From Mixta intestinalis (GTDB taxonomy: Bacteria > Pseudomonadota > Gammaproteobacteria > Enterobacterales > Enterobacteriaceae), in assembly GCF_009914055.1 (NCBI RefSeq), contig NZ_CP028271.1, forward strand, positions 992,001 through 1,056,000: DNA of 64,000 nt. The letters are read 5' to 3'. Shown here in pieces: positions 26,313-34,462 of the stretch (the first letter of the stretch is position 1; every line of letters starts with the position of its first letter). The notes beneath the pieces are model-generated. The model was not told where the DNA came from. It was given only the letters and a program-made list of their open reading frames with translations, and made no database searches. A program made the translations under genes and the position numbers.

Positions 26313-27776
26313 CTACTCAAGGTTATGTTCTACTTCCTGACGCTGGAAAATAACTTTCATGCGGGCGCCGCCGAGCGGGCTGGTACCGGCTTCAATATCG
26401 CCCGCATACTGTTCAAGGATATCGCGCGCCACGGCCAGCCCCAGCCCCTGTCCGGGGCGCAGCGTATCAGCGCGCTGGCCGCGCAGGAAGATCAGCTCCC
26501 GCTTGCTTTCCGGAATACCCGGCCCGTCATCTTCGACGATCAGTTGCAGGCTGGCATCGGTCTGCTGCGCGCTGATTTCCACAAACTCAAGGCAATATTT
26601 ACAGGCGTTATCCAGCACGTTGCCCATTACTTCCATAAAGTCGTTCTGATCGCCAACGAAAGTGATCTCCGGCGAGACATCGAGCGTCAGGGAGACGCCC
26701 TTGCGTTGGTAAACCTTGTTCAGCGCCGAGCAGAGGCTGTCCAGCAGCGCGGAAACCGAATGCAGTTCCCGTTTCAGCGGGTTGTGATCCGCCTGCATAC
26801 TGGCGCGATGCAGGTAGTAACCAATCTGCTGCGAAATGCGGCTAATCTGTTCCAGCATAATCGGCTCCGCCTGCTCGACAGAAAAGTTTTTGCCGCCGCG
26901 TAGCGATCGCAGCGTACTTTGTAGCACCGCCAGCGGCGTTTTCAGGCTGTGGGTCAGATCGGAAAGCGTGGTGCGATAGCGCGTATAGCGCTGGCGTTCA
27001 TTTTCCAGCAGCAGGTTAAGGTTACGTACCAGGCTGCGTAGCTCCTGCGGCGGATTGGGATCGAGCGCCTCGCGCTGGCTGCTTTCCAGCTCGCGAATTT
27101 GCCCCGCCAGCGTACCGATGGGGCGCAAACTCCAGTGGGCCGCCAGCCAGAGCAGCGGGATCACTAAAAGCAGATTGACTAATACCACGTAGCTGAACCA
27201 TGCCCAGACCACATCGGAGTGCTGTAGCTCTTGTGGAATCGAATCCACCACTACCACGGTCAATGCCGGTAAGGTGGTGGTGGCGTCATAGCGATTGACC
27301 GCTACCGAATGGGTAAACGTATCGTCACCGTTATTGTCATAATCGTATAGCTTGCTCTGTGCAGCGGCATCGTCACCTAACGCCTCGCGGCTGGTTTGAT
27401 TATTGGTATCAATTTCGTAAAAGTCGGGCTTTTTCAGCCATTCTGGCCTGATCTTCTGGCGGATTTCCGGCACGTCGCGCTGTTGCCACAGCAGCCTGCC
27501 GCGCTCGTCATAGATAAAAACCAGCGTCGGTGAATTCAGCGTCATCTGCTCCGGCTGGGCGATGGTCAAATGATTATCGTGCCACTGGGCCAGGGTATAA
27601 AACAGATTGCTTTCGCCGCGCATAACACGATAGGTGGTTTTGTCGAAGCTGACCATGTAGCCGACCACGGCCACCATGCCGTAGGAAAGAGATAGCACCA
27701 GCACCACGGCGGCAGTCGCCAGCAGAAAACGGGCGCGCAGTGAAAAAGGGCGATGGCTTTGCAGAAAACGCTTCAA
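26313..27776 (-). CDS. phoQ: Sensor histidine kinase PhoQ
   Basis: A 487-residue inner-membrane kinase that senses low Mg2+, antimicrobial peptides and acid, and phosphorylates PhoP. TM1 is about residues 17-38, the periplasmic PAS-like sensor 44-190, TM2 195-215, HAMP 215-265, the H-box LTHSLKTPLAVL near 275, and N-box DNACKYC and G-boxes DDGPGIP and GQGLGLAVA in the ATPase domain. The membrane-facing acidic cluster (EDDDDAE in E. coli) is thinned here to DYDNNGDD at about 145-152. It is 3 bp downstream of phoP. Confidence 0.97.
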   Translation of the reverse strand: MKRFLQSHRPFSLRARFLLATAAVVLVLSLSYGMVAVVGYMVSFDKTTYRVMRGESNLFYTLAQWHDNHLTIAQPEQMTLNSPTLVFIYDERGRLLWQQRDVPEIRQKIRPEWLKKPDFYEIDTNNQTSREALGDDAAAQSKLYDYDNNGDDTFTHSVAVNRYDATTTLPALTVVVVDSIPQELQHSDVVWAWFSYVVLVNLLLVIPLLWLAAHWSLRPIGTLAGQIRELESSQREALDPNPPQELRSLVRNLNLLLENERQRYTRYRTTLSDLTHSLKTPLAVLQSTLRSLRGGKNFSVEQAEPIMLEQISRISQQIGYYLHRASMQADHNPLKRELHSVSALLDSLCSALNKVYQRKGVSLTLDVSPEITFVGDQNDFMEVMGNVLDNACKYCLEFVEISAQQTDASLQLIVEDDGPGIPESKRELIFLRGQRADTLRPGQGLGLAVARDILEQYAGDIEAGTSPLGGARMKVIFQRQEVEHNLE

Positions 27777-27779
27777 GGC

Positions 27780-28448
27780 TTAAATATCGAATCGGTAGCC
27801 TTGTCCGCGTACGGTGGTAATCACCTCCTGCGGATGCACGGCCTGGATTTTTTTACGCAGACGCCCCATTAGCACATCAATAGTATGGCTTTCGCGCAGC
27901 TCGGCGTCCGGGTAGAGCTGGAGCATCAGCGAATCCTTGCTGACCACTTTGCCAACGTTGCGAATCAGGGTTTCAATAATGGTGTATTCGAAGGCGGTCA
28001 GCTTGATCTGCTGCTCATGGATCGATAGCTCACGGCGCGAGAGATCGATCTGGAACGGCGGCAGCGTAATAATCTGTGATGCCAGACCGCTGTTGCGACG
28101 CATCAGCGCCTGCATCCGCGCCACGACTTCTTCAATATGAAAGGGTTTGGTTACGTAATCGTCGGCACCCGCCTCCAGCGCTTCCACCTTTGCCTGCCAG
28201 CCTTCGCGTGCGGTGAGCACCAGAATCGGCTGCTTTACGTCCTGACTACGCCAGCGGCGAATCAGCGTCATGCCATCTTCATCCGGCAGGCCGAGATCGA
28301 CTAACGTAATATCGGGAGAGTGTTCGGTCAGAAAATAGTCCGCTTCTTTTGCATCTTCCGCCGCATCAACCTGATGACCCATCTCTCGCAGCTGTACGGA
28401 AAGGTGGTGACGCAGCAGGGCGTTATCTTCGACAACCAAAACGCGCAT
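27780..28448 (-). CDS. phoP: Response regulator PhoP
   Basis: A 222-residue OmpR/PhoB-family regulator. Receiver domain residues: acidic pair near E8/D9-D10, phospho-acceptor Asp in TLVDLGLPDEDG near 51, and Lys in VTKPFHIEE near 101. The C-terminal winged helix binds the GGTTTA direct repeat (recognition segment RESHTIDVLMGRLRKKI). It is cotranscribed with phoQ. A PhoP box and -10 lie just upstream, indicating positive autoregulation. Confidence 0.98.
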   Translation of the reverse strand: MRVLVVEDNALLRHHLSVQLREMGHQVDAAEDAKEADYFLTEHSPDITLVDLGLPDEDGMTLIRRWRSQDVKQPILVLTAREGWQAKVEALEAGADDYVTKPFHIEEVVARMQALMRRNSGLASQIITLPPFQIDLSRRELSIHEQQIKLTAFEYTIIETLIRNVGKVVSKDSLMLQLYPDAELRESHTIDVLMGRLRKKIQAVHPQEVITTVRGQGYRFDI

Positions 28449-28479
28449 AGTCTTTTCCTTTACAAATAACCCAGCGCTG

Positions 28480-28514
28480 AGTATAGGGGAAGGCAGATAA
28501 ACCGGGCGTTAACA
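28480..28514 (-). promoter_or_regulatory. PhoP-autoregulated phoP promoter
   Basis: On the reverse strand TGTTAA-CGCCC-GGTTTA (28514 down to 28498) matches the PhoP direct repeat with 11-bp spacing. Twelve bases later comes the -10 TATACT (28485-28480), the spacing known for PhoP-activated promoters that lack a good -35. Transcription would begin near 28473, about 25 bases before the phoP ATG. Confidence 0.7.
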
Positions 28515-28523
28515 CAACGACAA

Positions 28524-28557
28524 TCCCGGACGACGGAGGCTATCCGCTCGTCCGGGA
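28524..28557 (-). terminator. Hairpin terminator after purB
   Basis: TCCCGGACGA and TCGTCCGGGA form a 10-bp stem, extended internally by CGGA/TCCG, directly after the purB stop. It is not followed by a long T-run. It would insulate phoP from purB transcription. Confidence 0.65.
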
Positions 28558-28564
28558 AAGCGAC

Positions 28565-29935
28565 TTACTTCAGATCGTCTACCATCTGCACCGCGCGGCC
28601 CAGATAGTTGGCGGGCGTCATTTGCTTAAGCCGCGTTTTTTCCTCCTCCGGCAGCGCCAGGCCGTCGATAAAGGCCTGCATACCGGCGGCGTCCACGCGT
28701 TTGCCGCGCGTCAGCTCTTTCAGCTTTTCATAAGGTTTTTCAATGCCATAGCGACGCATTACGGTCTGGATCGGCTCCGCCAGCACTTCCCAGTTCTGAT
28801 CCAGCTCTGCCAGCAGGCGATCGCGGTTGATCTCCAGTTTGTTGATGCCCTTCAGTGTGGATTGCCAGGCGATCAGCGCATAGCCCAGGCCGACGCCGAG
28901 GTTACGCAGCACGGTGGAGTCAGTAAGATCGCGCTGCCAGCGCGATATCGGCAGCTTGCTCGCCAGATGCTGCATCACCGCGTTCGCCAGGCCGAGGTTG
29001 CCTTCGGAGTTTTCGAAGTCGATCGGGTTTACCTTGTGCGGCATGGTGGAAGAGCCGATTTCACCGGCTACGGTGCGCTGTTTAAAGTGGTTCAGGGCGA
29101 TGTAACCCCAGATATCGCGATCGAAATCGATCAGGATGGTGTTAAAACGTGCGACGCAGTCAAACAGCTCGGCGATATAGTCGTGCGGCTCAATCTGAGT
29201 AGTGTAGGGGTTCCACTGAATACCCAGCGAAGTTACGAAAGATTCGCTCAGCTGATGCCAGTCCACTTCAGGATAGGCGGCAAGGTGCGCGTTATAATTA
29301 CCTACCGCGCCGTTAATTTTGCCCAGGATTTCAACCTGCTCCAGCTGACGCAGCTGGCGCGCCATACGATAGGCCACGTTTGCCATCTCTTTGCCCATGG
29401 TCGAAGGTGTGGCAGGCTGACCGTGAGTGCGTGACAGCAGCGGAATATCGCGATACTGCTGCGCCAGATCCTGAACGGCATCGATCAGCTGTGTCCAGTA
29501 AGGCAGGATCACGTCGCGGCGAGCGGTATCCAGCATCAGCGCATGCGACAGGTTATTGATATCTTCAGAGGTGCAGGCGAAGTGGATAAATTCAGACACC
29601 GCATGTAGCGCCGGTACCGTTGCCACTTTTTCCTTCAGGAAATACTCCACCGCCTTGACGTCGTGATTCGTGGTGCGTTCGATGGTTTTAATACGCGCGG
29701 CGTCATCTTCATTGAAATTGGCGACGATCGCATCAAGGAAAGCGTTTGCGTCGGCGTCAAAAGCAGGAACTTCCTTGATCTCTGCGGTCGCGGCCAGTTT
29801 TTGTAACCAGCGAACTTCAACCTGAACGCGAAACTTCAGCAGGCCATACTCGCTGAAGATGCCGCGCAGCGGGCTGACTTTTTCGCCGTAACGACCATCG
29901 ACGGGTGAGACGGCGGTCAGAGAGGATAATTCCAT
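28565..29935 (-). CDS. purB: Adenylosuccinate lyase PurB
   Basis: A 456-residue fumarase-superfamily lyase acting twice in purine synthesis (SAICAR to AICAR; adenylosuccinate to AMP). The superfamily signature SSTMPHKVNPIDFE lies near 295, the catalytic His in TSEDINN/RTHGQPATP is near 171, and the N-terminus MELSSLTAVSPVDGRYG is as in E. coli. It lies immediately upstream of phoPQ and downstream of hflD, the conserved enterobacterial order. Confidence 0.98.
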   Translation of the reverse strand: MELSSLTAVSPVDGRYGEKVSPLRGIFSEYGLLKFRVQVEVRWLQKLAATAEIKEVPAFDADANAFLDAIVANFNEDDAARIKTIERTTNHDVKAVEYFLKEKVATVPALHAVSEFIHFACTSEDINNLSHALMLDTARRDVILPYWTQLIDAVQDLAQQYRDIPLLSRTHGQPATPSTMGKEMANVAYRMARQLRQLEQVEILGKINGAVGNYNAHLAAYPEVDWHQLSESFVTSLGIQWNPYTTQIEPHDYIAELFDCVARFNTILIDFDRDIWGYIALNHFKQRTVAGEIGSSTMPHKVNPIDFENSEGNLGLANAVMQHLASKLPISRWQRDLTDSTVLRNLGVGLGYALIAWQSTLKGINKLEINRDRLLAELDQNWEVLAEPIQTVMRRYGIEKPYEKLKELTRGKRVDAAGMQAFIDGLALPEEEKTRLKQMTPANYLGRAVQMVDDLK

Positions 29936-29985
29936 CAGAGCAACTCCTGGATCGTTAACTAAAGGTCTGGTGCATATCGGCCCGA

Positions 29986-30624
29986 TCAGGCCGACTGCAT
30001 ACCGGCTAAAATACGTTTCGCCTCGCGCAGCAGGCGACTTCGGAAAAACATTAACTGCAGACGTCCACCGCCAACCTGCTGCCAGAGCACCGCTGAGCGA
30101 ATGCCTGCCAACAGCACCGCGCGCACTTTGCTCTGCACCTGGCTGTTTTGCAACACCGCAGGTGAGCCTGTCACCTGAATGCGCGGGCCGAGCGGACTGA
30201 TCACATCGACGTAGATCCCGGCCATCGCAGCGACAATGGTTTCAGACTCGAGCTCGTAATGCGCCAGCTGGCGGTCGAGCTGAGTGATACGCTGGGCCAG
30301 GGTATCCAACGCCGACTGACTGGCGTTTAGCTTGCGCTCCAGTACCATCAGGCTCAGGGTGTAGCGCGTCAGTTCAGCGCCTGCCCCCTGGCGGCTGGGA
30401 TTGCCCAACACCGCCAGCAGCGTCTCAAGGCCGAGGCGCAGGTGCGCTTCGTCGTTGCCATAAACGGCAAGGGTGGAAGAGGGGTTTAAGTCGAGCAGGC
30501 TGCCCAGAGAGGTACGCAACGATGGCGTATCACACTGGCCCTGATGGGCCAGCTGATGTGCCAGATGCGCAGCCTGGCAAATACCGGCCAGCGCGAGGGT
30601 GATGTCATAATAATTTTTAGCCAC
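29986..30624 (-). CDS. hflD: High frequency lysogenisation protein HflD
   Basis: A 212-residue largely helical protein matching E. coli HflD (YcfC): start MAKNYYDITLALAGICQAAHLAHQLAHQG, central QITHLDRQ-like segment and end RSRLLREAKRILAGMQSA. In E. coli it associates with the membrane and sequesters the lambda CII activator, promoting lytic growth. That is relevant here because a lambdoid prophage with a CII-like YdaT lies a few kb away. It is placed between mnmA and purB. Confidence 0.95.
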   Translation of the reverse strand: MAKNYYDITLALAGICQAAHLAHQLAHQGQCDTPSLRTSLGSLLDLNPSSTLAVYGNDEAHLRLGLETLLAVLGNPSRQGAGAELTRYTLSLMVLERKLNASQSALDTLAQRITQLDRQLAHYELESETIVAAMAGIYVDVISPLGPRIQVTGSPAVLQNSQVQSKVRAVLLAGIRSAVLWQQVGGGRLQLMFFRSRLLREAKRILAGMQSA

Positions 30625-30662
30625 GGTTACTCCTGTATACTCGTCGTAAGCCGCACGCGCTG

Positions 30663-31775
30663 TTATGCCTGAACCAGCGGCAGGCGCTGCTCAATAATGC
30701 CGCCACCGAGGCAAACTTCGCCCAGATAGAACACCGCAGACTGACCTGGCGTGACGGCGGCCACCGGTTGCTCAAAGCGAACCTCAATGCGATCGTCATC
30801 CAGCGGGGTTATCACACAGGGAATATCTTCCTGACGGTAGCGGGTTTTCACCACGCACGACAGCGGCGCACGGAGCGTTTCACGATCGACCCAGTGCAGC
30901 TGTTGGGCAATAAGCCCTACGGACATCAGGCGCGGATGATCGGCTCCCTGGGCGACAATCAATCGGTTGTTGGCAACATCTTTATCCACCACGTACCAGG
31001 GATCGTCATTGCTCTCTTTCATGCCGCCGATCCCCAGCCCTTTGCGCTGGCCCAGCGTGTGATACATCAGCCCCTGATGCTCGCCAACCGTCAGGCCGTC
31101 GACGGTGACAATCGGTCCTGGCTGGGCGGGCAGATAGCGTCCGAGGAAATCACGGAATTTACGTTCGCCGATAAAGCAGATACCGGTGGAATCTTTCTTC
31201 TTCGCCGTCACCAGCTCCAGCTCTTCGGCGATGCGGCGGACTTCCGGTTTGGCAAGCTCGCCGACCGGAAACAGGCTCTGGGCGATCTGCTGGTGGCTGA
31301 GCGTGTAAAGGAAGTAGCTCTGATCTTTATTACCATCGAGGCCGCGCAGCAGCTGGCTGCGGCCATTGCTGTCCTGGCGGCGCACATAGTGGCCGGTAGC
31401 GATATAGTCAGCGCCAAGATCTTCGGCCGCGAACTCGAGGAAAGCTTTAAATTTGATCTCTTTATTGCAGAGAATATCCGGGTTCGGCGTACGGCCCGCC
31501 TTATATTCGGCAAGGAAATGTTCGAAAACGTTATCCCAGTATTCGGCGGCAAAGTTAACTTTATGCAGTTTCATACCGAGTTTGTCGCAAACCGCCTGGG
31601 CATCGGCCAAATCGTCTGCGGCGGTACAGTACTCTTCGCCGTCGTCCTCCTCCCAGTTTTTCATAAATAAACCTTCCACCTGATAGCCCTGCTGTTGCAG
31701 TAACCAGGCGGAAACGGAGGAATCAACGCCGCCGGACATCCCGACGATCACTTTTTTCTGGCTGTTGTCAGACAT
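30663..31775 (-). CDS. mnmA: tRNA-specific 2-thiouridylase MnmA
   Basis: A 370-residue enzyme that thiolates U34 of Lys, Glu and Gln tRNAs using sulfur relayed from IscS/Tus. It carries the PP-loop GMSGGVDSSVSAWLL near 13, first catalytic Cys in PDILCNKEIKF near 102, second Cys in STGICFIGERKFRDFL near 199, and LGQRKGLGIGG. The usual MnmA length and order mnmA-hflD-purB are kept. Confidence 0.97.
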   Translation of the reverse strand: MSDNSQKKVIVGMSGGVDSSVSAWLLQQQGYQVEGLFMKNWEEDDGEEYCTAADDLADAQAVCDKLGMKLHKVNFAAEYWDNVFEHFLAEYKAGRTPNPDILCNKEIKFKAFLEFAAEDLGADYIATGHYVRRQDSNGRSQLLRGLDGNKDQSYFLYTLSHQQIAQSLFPVGELAKPEVRRIAEELELVTAKKKDSTGICFIGERKFRDFLGRYLPAQPGPIVTVDGLTVGEHQGLMYHTLGQRKGLGIGGMKESNDDPWYVVDKDVANNRLIVAQGADHPRLMSVGLIAQQLHWVDRETLRAPLSCVVKTRYRQEDIPCVITPLDDDRIEVRFEQPVAAVTPGQSAVFYLGEVCLGGGIIEQRLPLVQA

Positions 31776-31873
31776 GACACACTCACGACAAGGAACAAAA
31801 ACAGGCGGCGTATTCTAGCACGCGTCAGCCGGGGGCGCATCCCCGCAGCGCGCCTTGCACCAGCGGAAGGCCA

Positions 31874-32311
31874 TTATCGATAAAAGCGCAACAGCGACAA
31901 GGGATAACGCGTGCCGCTTTGCCAGATATGCACGCTCTCCGCCACCAGCGGCGAACGCAGATTTTCCGCAACCAAAATCTGCTGTGGCGGCAGCCACCAG
32001 CAGCGATCGATATCGCTGTCCTGTGGCTCAGTAGCCTGTCGGCTGGGCAGATCGACAGCAAACAGAAAGCGGATAAAGGGCGTATTATCGGGTGCGGTCC
32101 ACTGCTGTACGCCGAGAAAATGTTCCATCTCAGCCTGGATGCCGGTTTCTTCGTTCAGCTCGCGGCTCGCCGCCTGCAACAGACTCTCTTCCGCCTCCAG
32201 ATGACCGGCGGGCTGATTCCAGGTGGCCTTCCCATTGATGGTTTCTTCCACCACCAGCAGTTCGCCTTCCGCCTGCACCATACAGGCGACGGTGACATGG
32301 GGTTTATACAT
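31874..32311 (-). CDS. nudJ: Nudix phosphatase NudJ
   Basis: A 145-residue Nudix hydrolase; in E. coli it acts on HMP-PP and nucleoside di/triphosphates. The Nudix box GHLEAEESLLQAASRELNEETGI (about residues 37-59) fits Gx5Ex7REUxEExGU. It begins MYKPHVTVACMV. It is 18 bp downstream of rluE in the same direction and about 100 bp before mnmA. Confidence 0.93.
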   Translation of the reverse strand: MYKPHVTVACMVQAEGELLVVEETINGKATWNQPAGHLEAEESLLQAASRELNEETGIQAEMEHFLGVQQWTAPDNTPFIRFLFAVDLPSRQATEPQDSDIDRCWWLPPQQILVAENLRSPLVAESVHIWQSGTRYPLSLLRFYR

Positions 32312-32329
32312 CCGCTGCTCCTTATCAGA

Positions 32330-32956
32330 TTAAAATGCGTCGCTGACGTCGCGCCATTCACCCTGCGCCAGCCCGTCCAGCGTCAGTGAGGCCATGCCGT
32401 AGCGGATCAGACGCAGCGTCGGATAACCGACATGCGCGGTCATACGCCGTACCTGGCGGTTGCGTCCTTCATACAACGTGATTTTCAGCCAGCTGACCGG
32501 AATCGATTTGCGCTCGCGGATCGGCGGCTGGCGCGGCCAGAGCCACGCCGGTTCTGAAACTTTTTCCACCCCGGCGGGCAGAGTCGGGCCATCTTTCAGA
32601 TTAACGCCATTTCGCAGGGTATTGAGCGCCGCTTCATCCGGCTCGCCTTCGACCTGAACGTAATAAATTTTTCCGGTGCGTTTGCCGGGCTGCGTAAGCC
32701 TCGCCTGGAGCGCACCGTCGTTGGTCAACACCATCAGGCCTTCGCTGTCGCGGTCCAGACGGCCTGCGGCGTAAACATCGCCAACCGGAATATAATCTTT
32801 TAGCGTGGCGCGGCCTGCCTCATCGGTGAACTGCGGCAGCACGTCATAGGGTTTGTTAAAAATAATCACGCGTCGCGGTCCCTTGCGTACGGCAGGGGAT
32901 GCAGAGGCGCGGCTGAATCGTTTAACGTTGTGTTTCTTAACGACAGTTTTACACAT
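32330..32956 (-). CDS. rluE: 23S rRNA pseudouridine 2457 synthase RluE
   Basis: About 208 residues. RsuA/RluE-family synthase with catalytic Asp in AAGRLDRDSEGLMVLTNDGAL (near 75), a KIYYVQVEG segment and the C-terminal LYEGRNRQVRRM. It modifies U2457 of 23S rRNA. ATG at 32956 is chosen. The ATG at 32986 forms part of TTATAATG, a likely -10 box, so cannot start the protein, and the region before it does not match the family. Confidence 0.92.
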   Translation of the reverse strand: MCKTVVKKHNVKRFSRASASPAVRKGPRRVIIFNKPYDVLPQFTDEAGRATLKDYIPVGDVYAAGRLDRDSEGLMVLTNDGALQARLTQPGKRTGKIYYVQVEGEPDEAALNTLRNGVNLKDGPTLPAGVEKVSEPAWLWPRQPPIRERKSIPVSWLKITLYEGRNRQVRRMTAHVGYPTLRLIRYGMASLTLDGLAQGEWRDVSDAF

Positions 32957-33087
32957 AGGCTTTGCACTTAAGGTTAATGGGCGCATTATAACCCGAAATT
33001 GAGATGATTGGCGTGGCGGCAATATTCAAGTAGTATTGACGCGCATCTTACAAATCATTAACAAAAAAGCGCTCGAAGGAGAGGTTA

Positions 33088-34341
33088 ATGGAAAGCAAAG
33101 TAGTTGTTCCGGCGGAAGGTCAGAAAATCACTCTTGACGATCAGGGCAAACTGGTTGTGCCTGCTAATCCGATCATCCCTTATATCGAAGGTGACGGCAT
33201 TGGCGTGGACGTATCGCCAGTGATGATCAAAGTGGTTGATGCCGCCGTGAAAAAAGCCTACAGCGGCGAGCGAAAAATTTCCTGGATGGAAATTTACACC
33301 GGTGAGAAGTCTACTCAGGTGTATGGCCCGGACGTATGGCTGCCGGAAGAAACCCTTGACCTGATTAAGGATTATCGCGTTGCCATTAAAGGCCCGCTGA
33401 CGACCCCGGTTGGCGGCGGTATTCGTTCTCTGAACGTTGCACTACGCCAGCAGCTGGACCTTTACATCTGCCTGCGTCCGGTACGCTACTATCAGGGCAC
33501 GCCAAGCCCGGTGAAGCGTCCGCAGGATACCGATATGGTTATCTTCCGTGAAAACAGTGAAGATATCTATGCGGGCATTGAGTGGAAAGCGGGTACGCCG
33601 GAAGCGGATAAAGTGATCAAGTTCCTGCGTGAAGAAATGGGCGTTAGCAAAATTCGCTTCCCGCAGCAGTGTGGTATCGGCGTGAAGCCTTGCTCGGAAG
33701 AGGGCACTAAACGTCTGGTGCGTGCGGCGATTGAATACGCTATCACCAACGATCGCGATTCTGTCACGCTGGTGCACAAAGGCAACATCATGAAGTTCAC
33801 TGAAGGTGCCTTTAAAGACTGGGGTTACCAGCTGGCGCGTGAAGAGTTCGGTGGCGAGCTGCTGGACGGCGGCCCGTGGGTGAAAATCAAGAACCCGAAT
33901 ACCGGCAAAGAGATCGTCGTGAAAGACGTGATCGCCGACGCCTTCCTGCAACAGATCCTGCTGCGTCCGGCAGAGTACGACGTTATCGCCTGTATGAACC
34001 TGAACGGTGACTACATTTCCGACGCCCTGGCGGCGCAGGTTGGTGGTATCGGTATCGCGCCGGGTGCCAACATCGGTGACGAATGTGCACTGTTCGAGGC
34101 CACGCACGGCACCGCGCCGAAGTATGCGGGTCAGGACAAAGTAAACCCTGGTTCCGTTATTCTCTCCGCAGAGATGATGCTGCGTCATATGGGTTGGACA
34201 GAAGCCGCCGACTTAATTGTTAAAGGTATGGAAGGTGCGATTGCCGCTAAAACCGTAACCTATGACTTTGAACGTCTGATGGAAGGCGCTAAGCTGCTGA
34301 AATGTTCAGAGTTTGGCGACGCCATCGTTAAGCACATGTAA
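33088..34341 (+). CDS. icd: NADP-dependent isocitrate dehydrogenase Icd
   Basis: A 417-residue TCA-cycle enzyme. The phosphorylation/substrate loop GIRSLNVALRQQLDLYICLRP contains the regulatory Ser near 113, and the metal/NADP segments NLNGDYISDALAAQVGGIGIAPGANIG and EATHGTAPKYAGQDKVNPGS are intact. The C-terminus EFGDAIVKHM is complete. The phage integrase gene lies 121 bp downstream and convergent. As with phage 21 and e14, the icd 3' end is the probable attachment site, and the last codons may be supplied by phage DNA. Confidence 0.98.
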   Translation: MESKVVVPAEGQKITLDDQGKLVVPANPIIPYIEGDGIGVDVSPVMIKVVDAAVKKAYSGERKISWMEIYTGEKSTQVYGPDVWLPEETLDLIKDYRVAIKGPLTTPVGGGIRSLNVALRQQLDLYICLRPVRYYQGTPSPVKRPQDTDMVIFRENSEDIYAGIEWKAGTPEADKVIKFLREEMGVSKIRFPQQCGIGVKPCSEEGTKRLVRAAIEYAITNDRDSVTLVHKGNIMKFTEGAFKDWGYQLAREEFGGELLDGGPWVKIKNPNTGKEIVVKDVIADAFLQQILLRPAEYDVIACMNLNGDYISDALAAQVGGIGIAPGANIGDECALFEATHGTAPKYAGQDKVNPGSVILSAEMMLRHMGWTEAADLIVKGMEGAIAAKTVTYDFERLMEGAKLLKCSEFGDAIVKHM

Positions 34342-34360
34342 GTATTTTTGTTAACATACA

Positions 34361-34390
34361 GCCAACATAAATTGTTAATTTTATGTTGGC
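34361..34390. terminator. Hairpin between icd and int
   Basis: GCCAACATAAA and TTTATGTTGGC form an 11-bp perfect stem with an 8-base loop, followed by CTTTTGATC, 20 bp past the icd stop. It can end icd transcription and, read from the other side, int. Confidence 0.65.
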
Positions 34391-34408
34391 CTTTTGATCT
34401 CCTAATCT

Positions 34409-34443
34409 TTCCCCAAAACTTCCCCAAAACTCTTCCCCAAAAC
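34409..34443. repeat. Three direct repeats TTCCCCAAAAC, candidate integrase arm sites
   Basis: Exact copies at 34409-34419, 34420-34430 and 34433-34443 (starts 11 and 13 bp apart) lie between icd and the end of int. Tightly spaced direct repeats beside the core site are typical of arm-type sites bound by the N-terminal domain of tyrosine integrases. They are outside any gene. Confidence 0.55.
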
Positions 34444-34462
34444 TGTATAAAAAAAGTACGGT

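Noticed and set aside
34409..34443. Repeats considered as a CRISPR fragment
   Set aside because: Units are 11 bp with no spacers of constant length and no cas genes; integrase arm sites explain them better.
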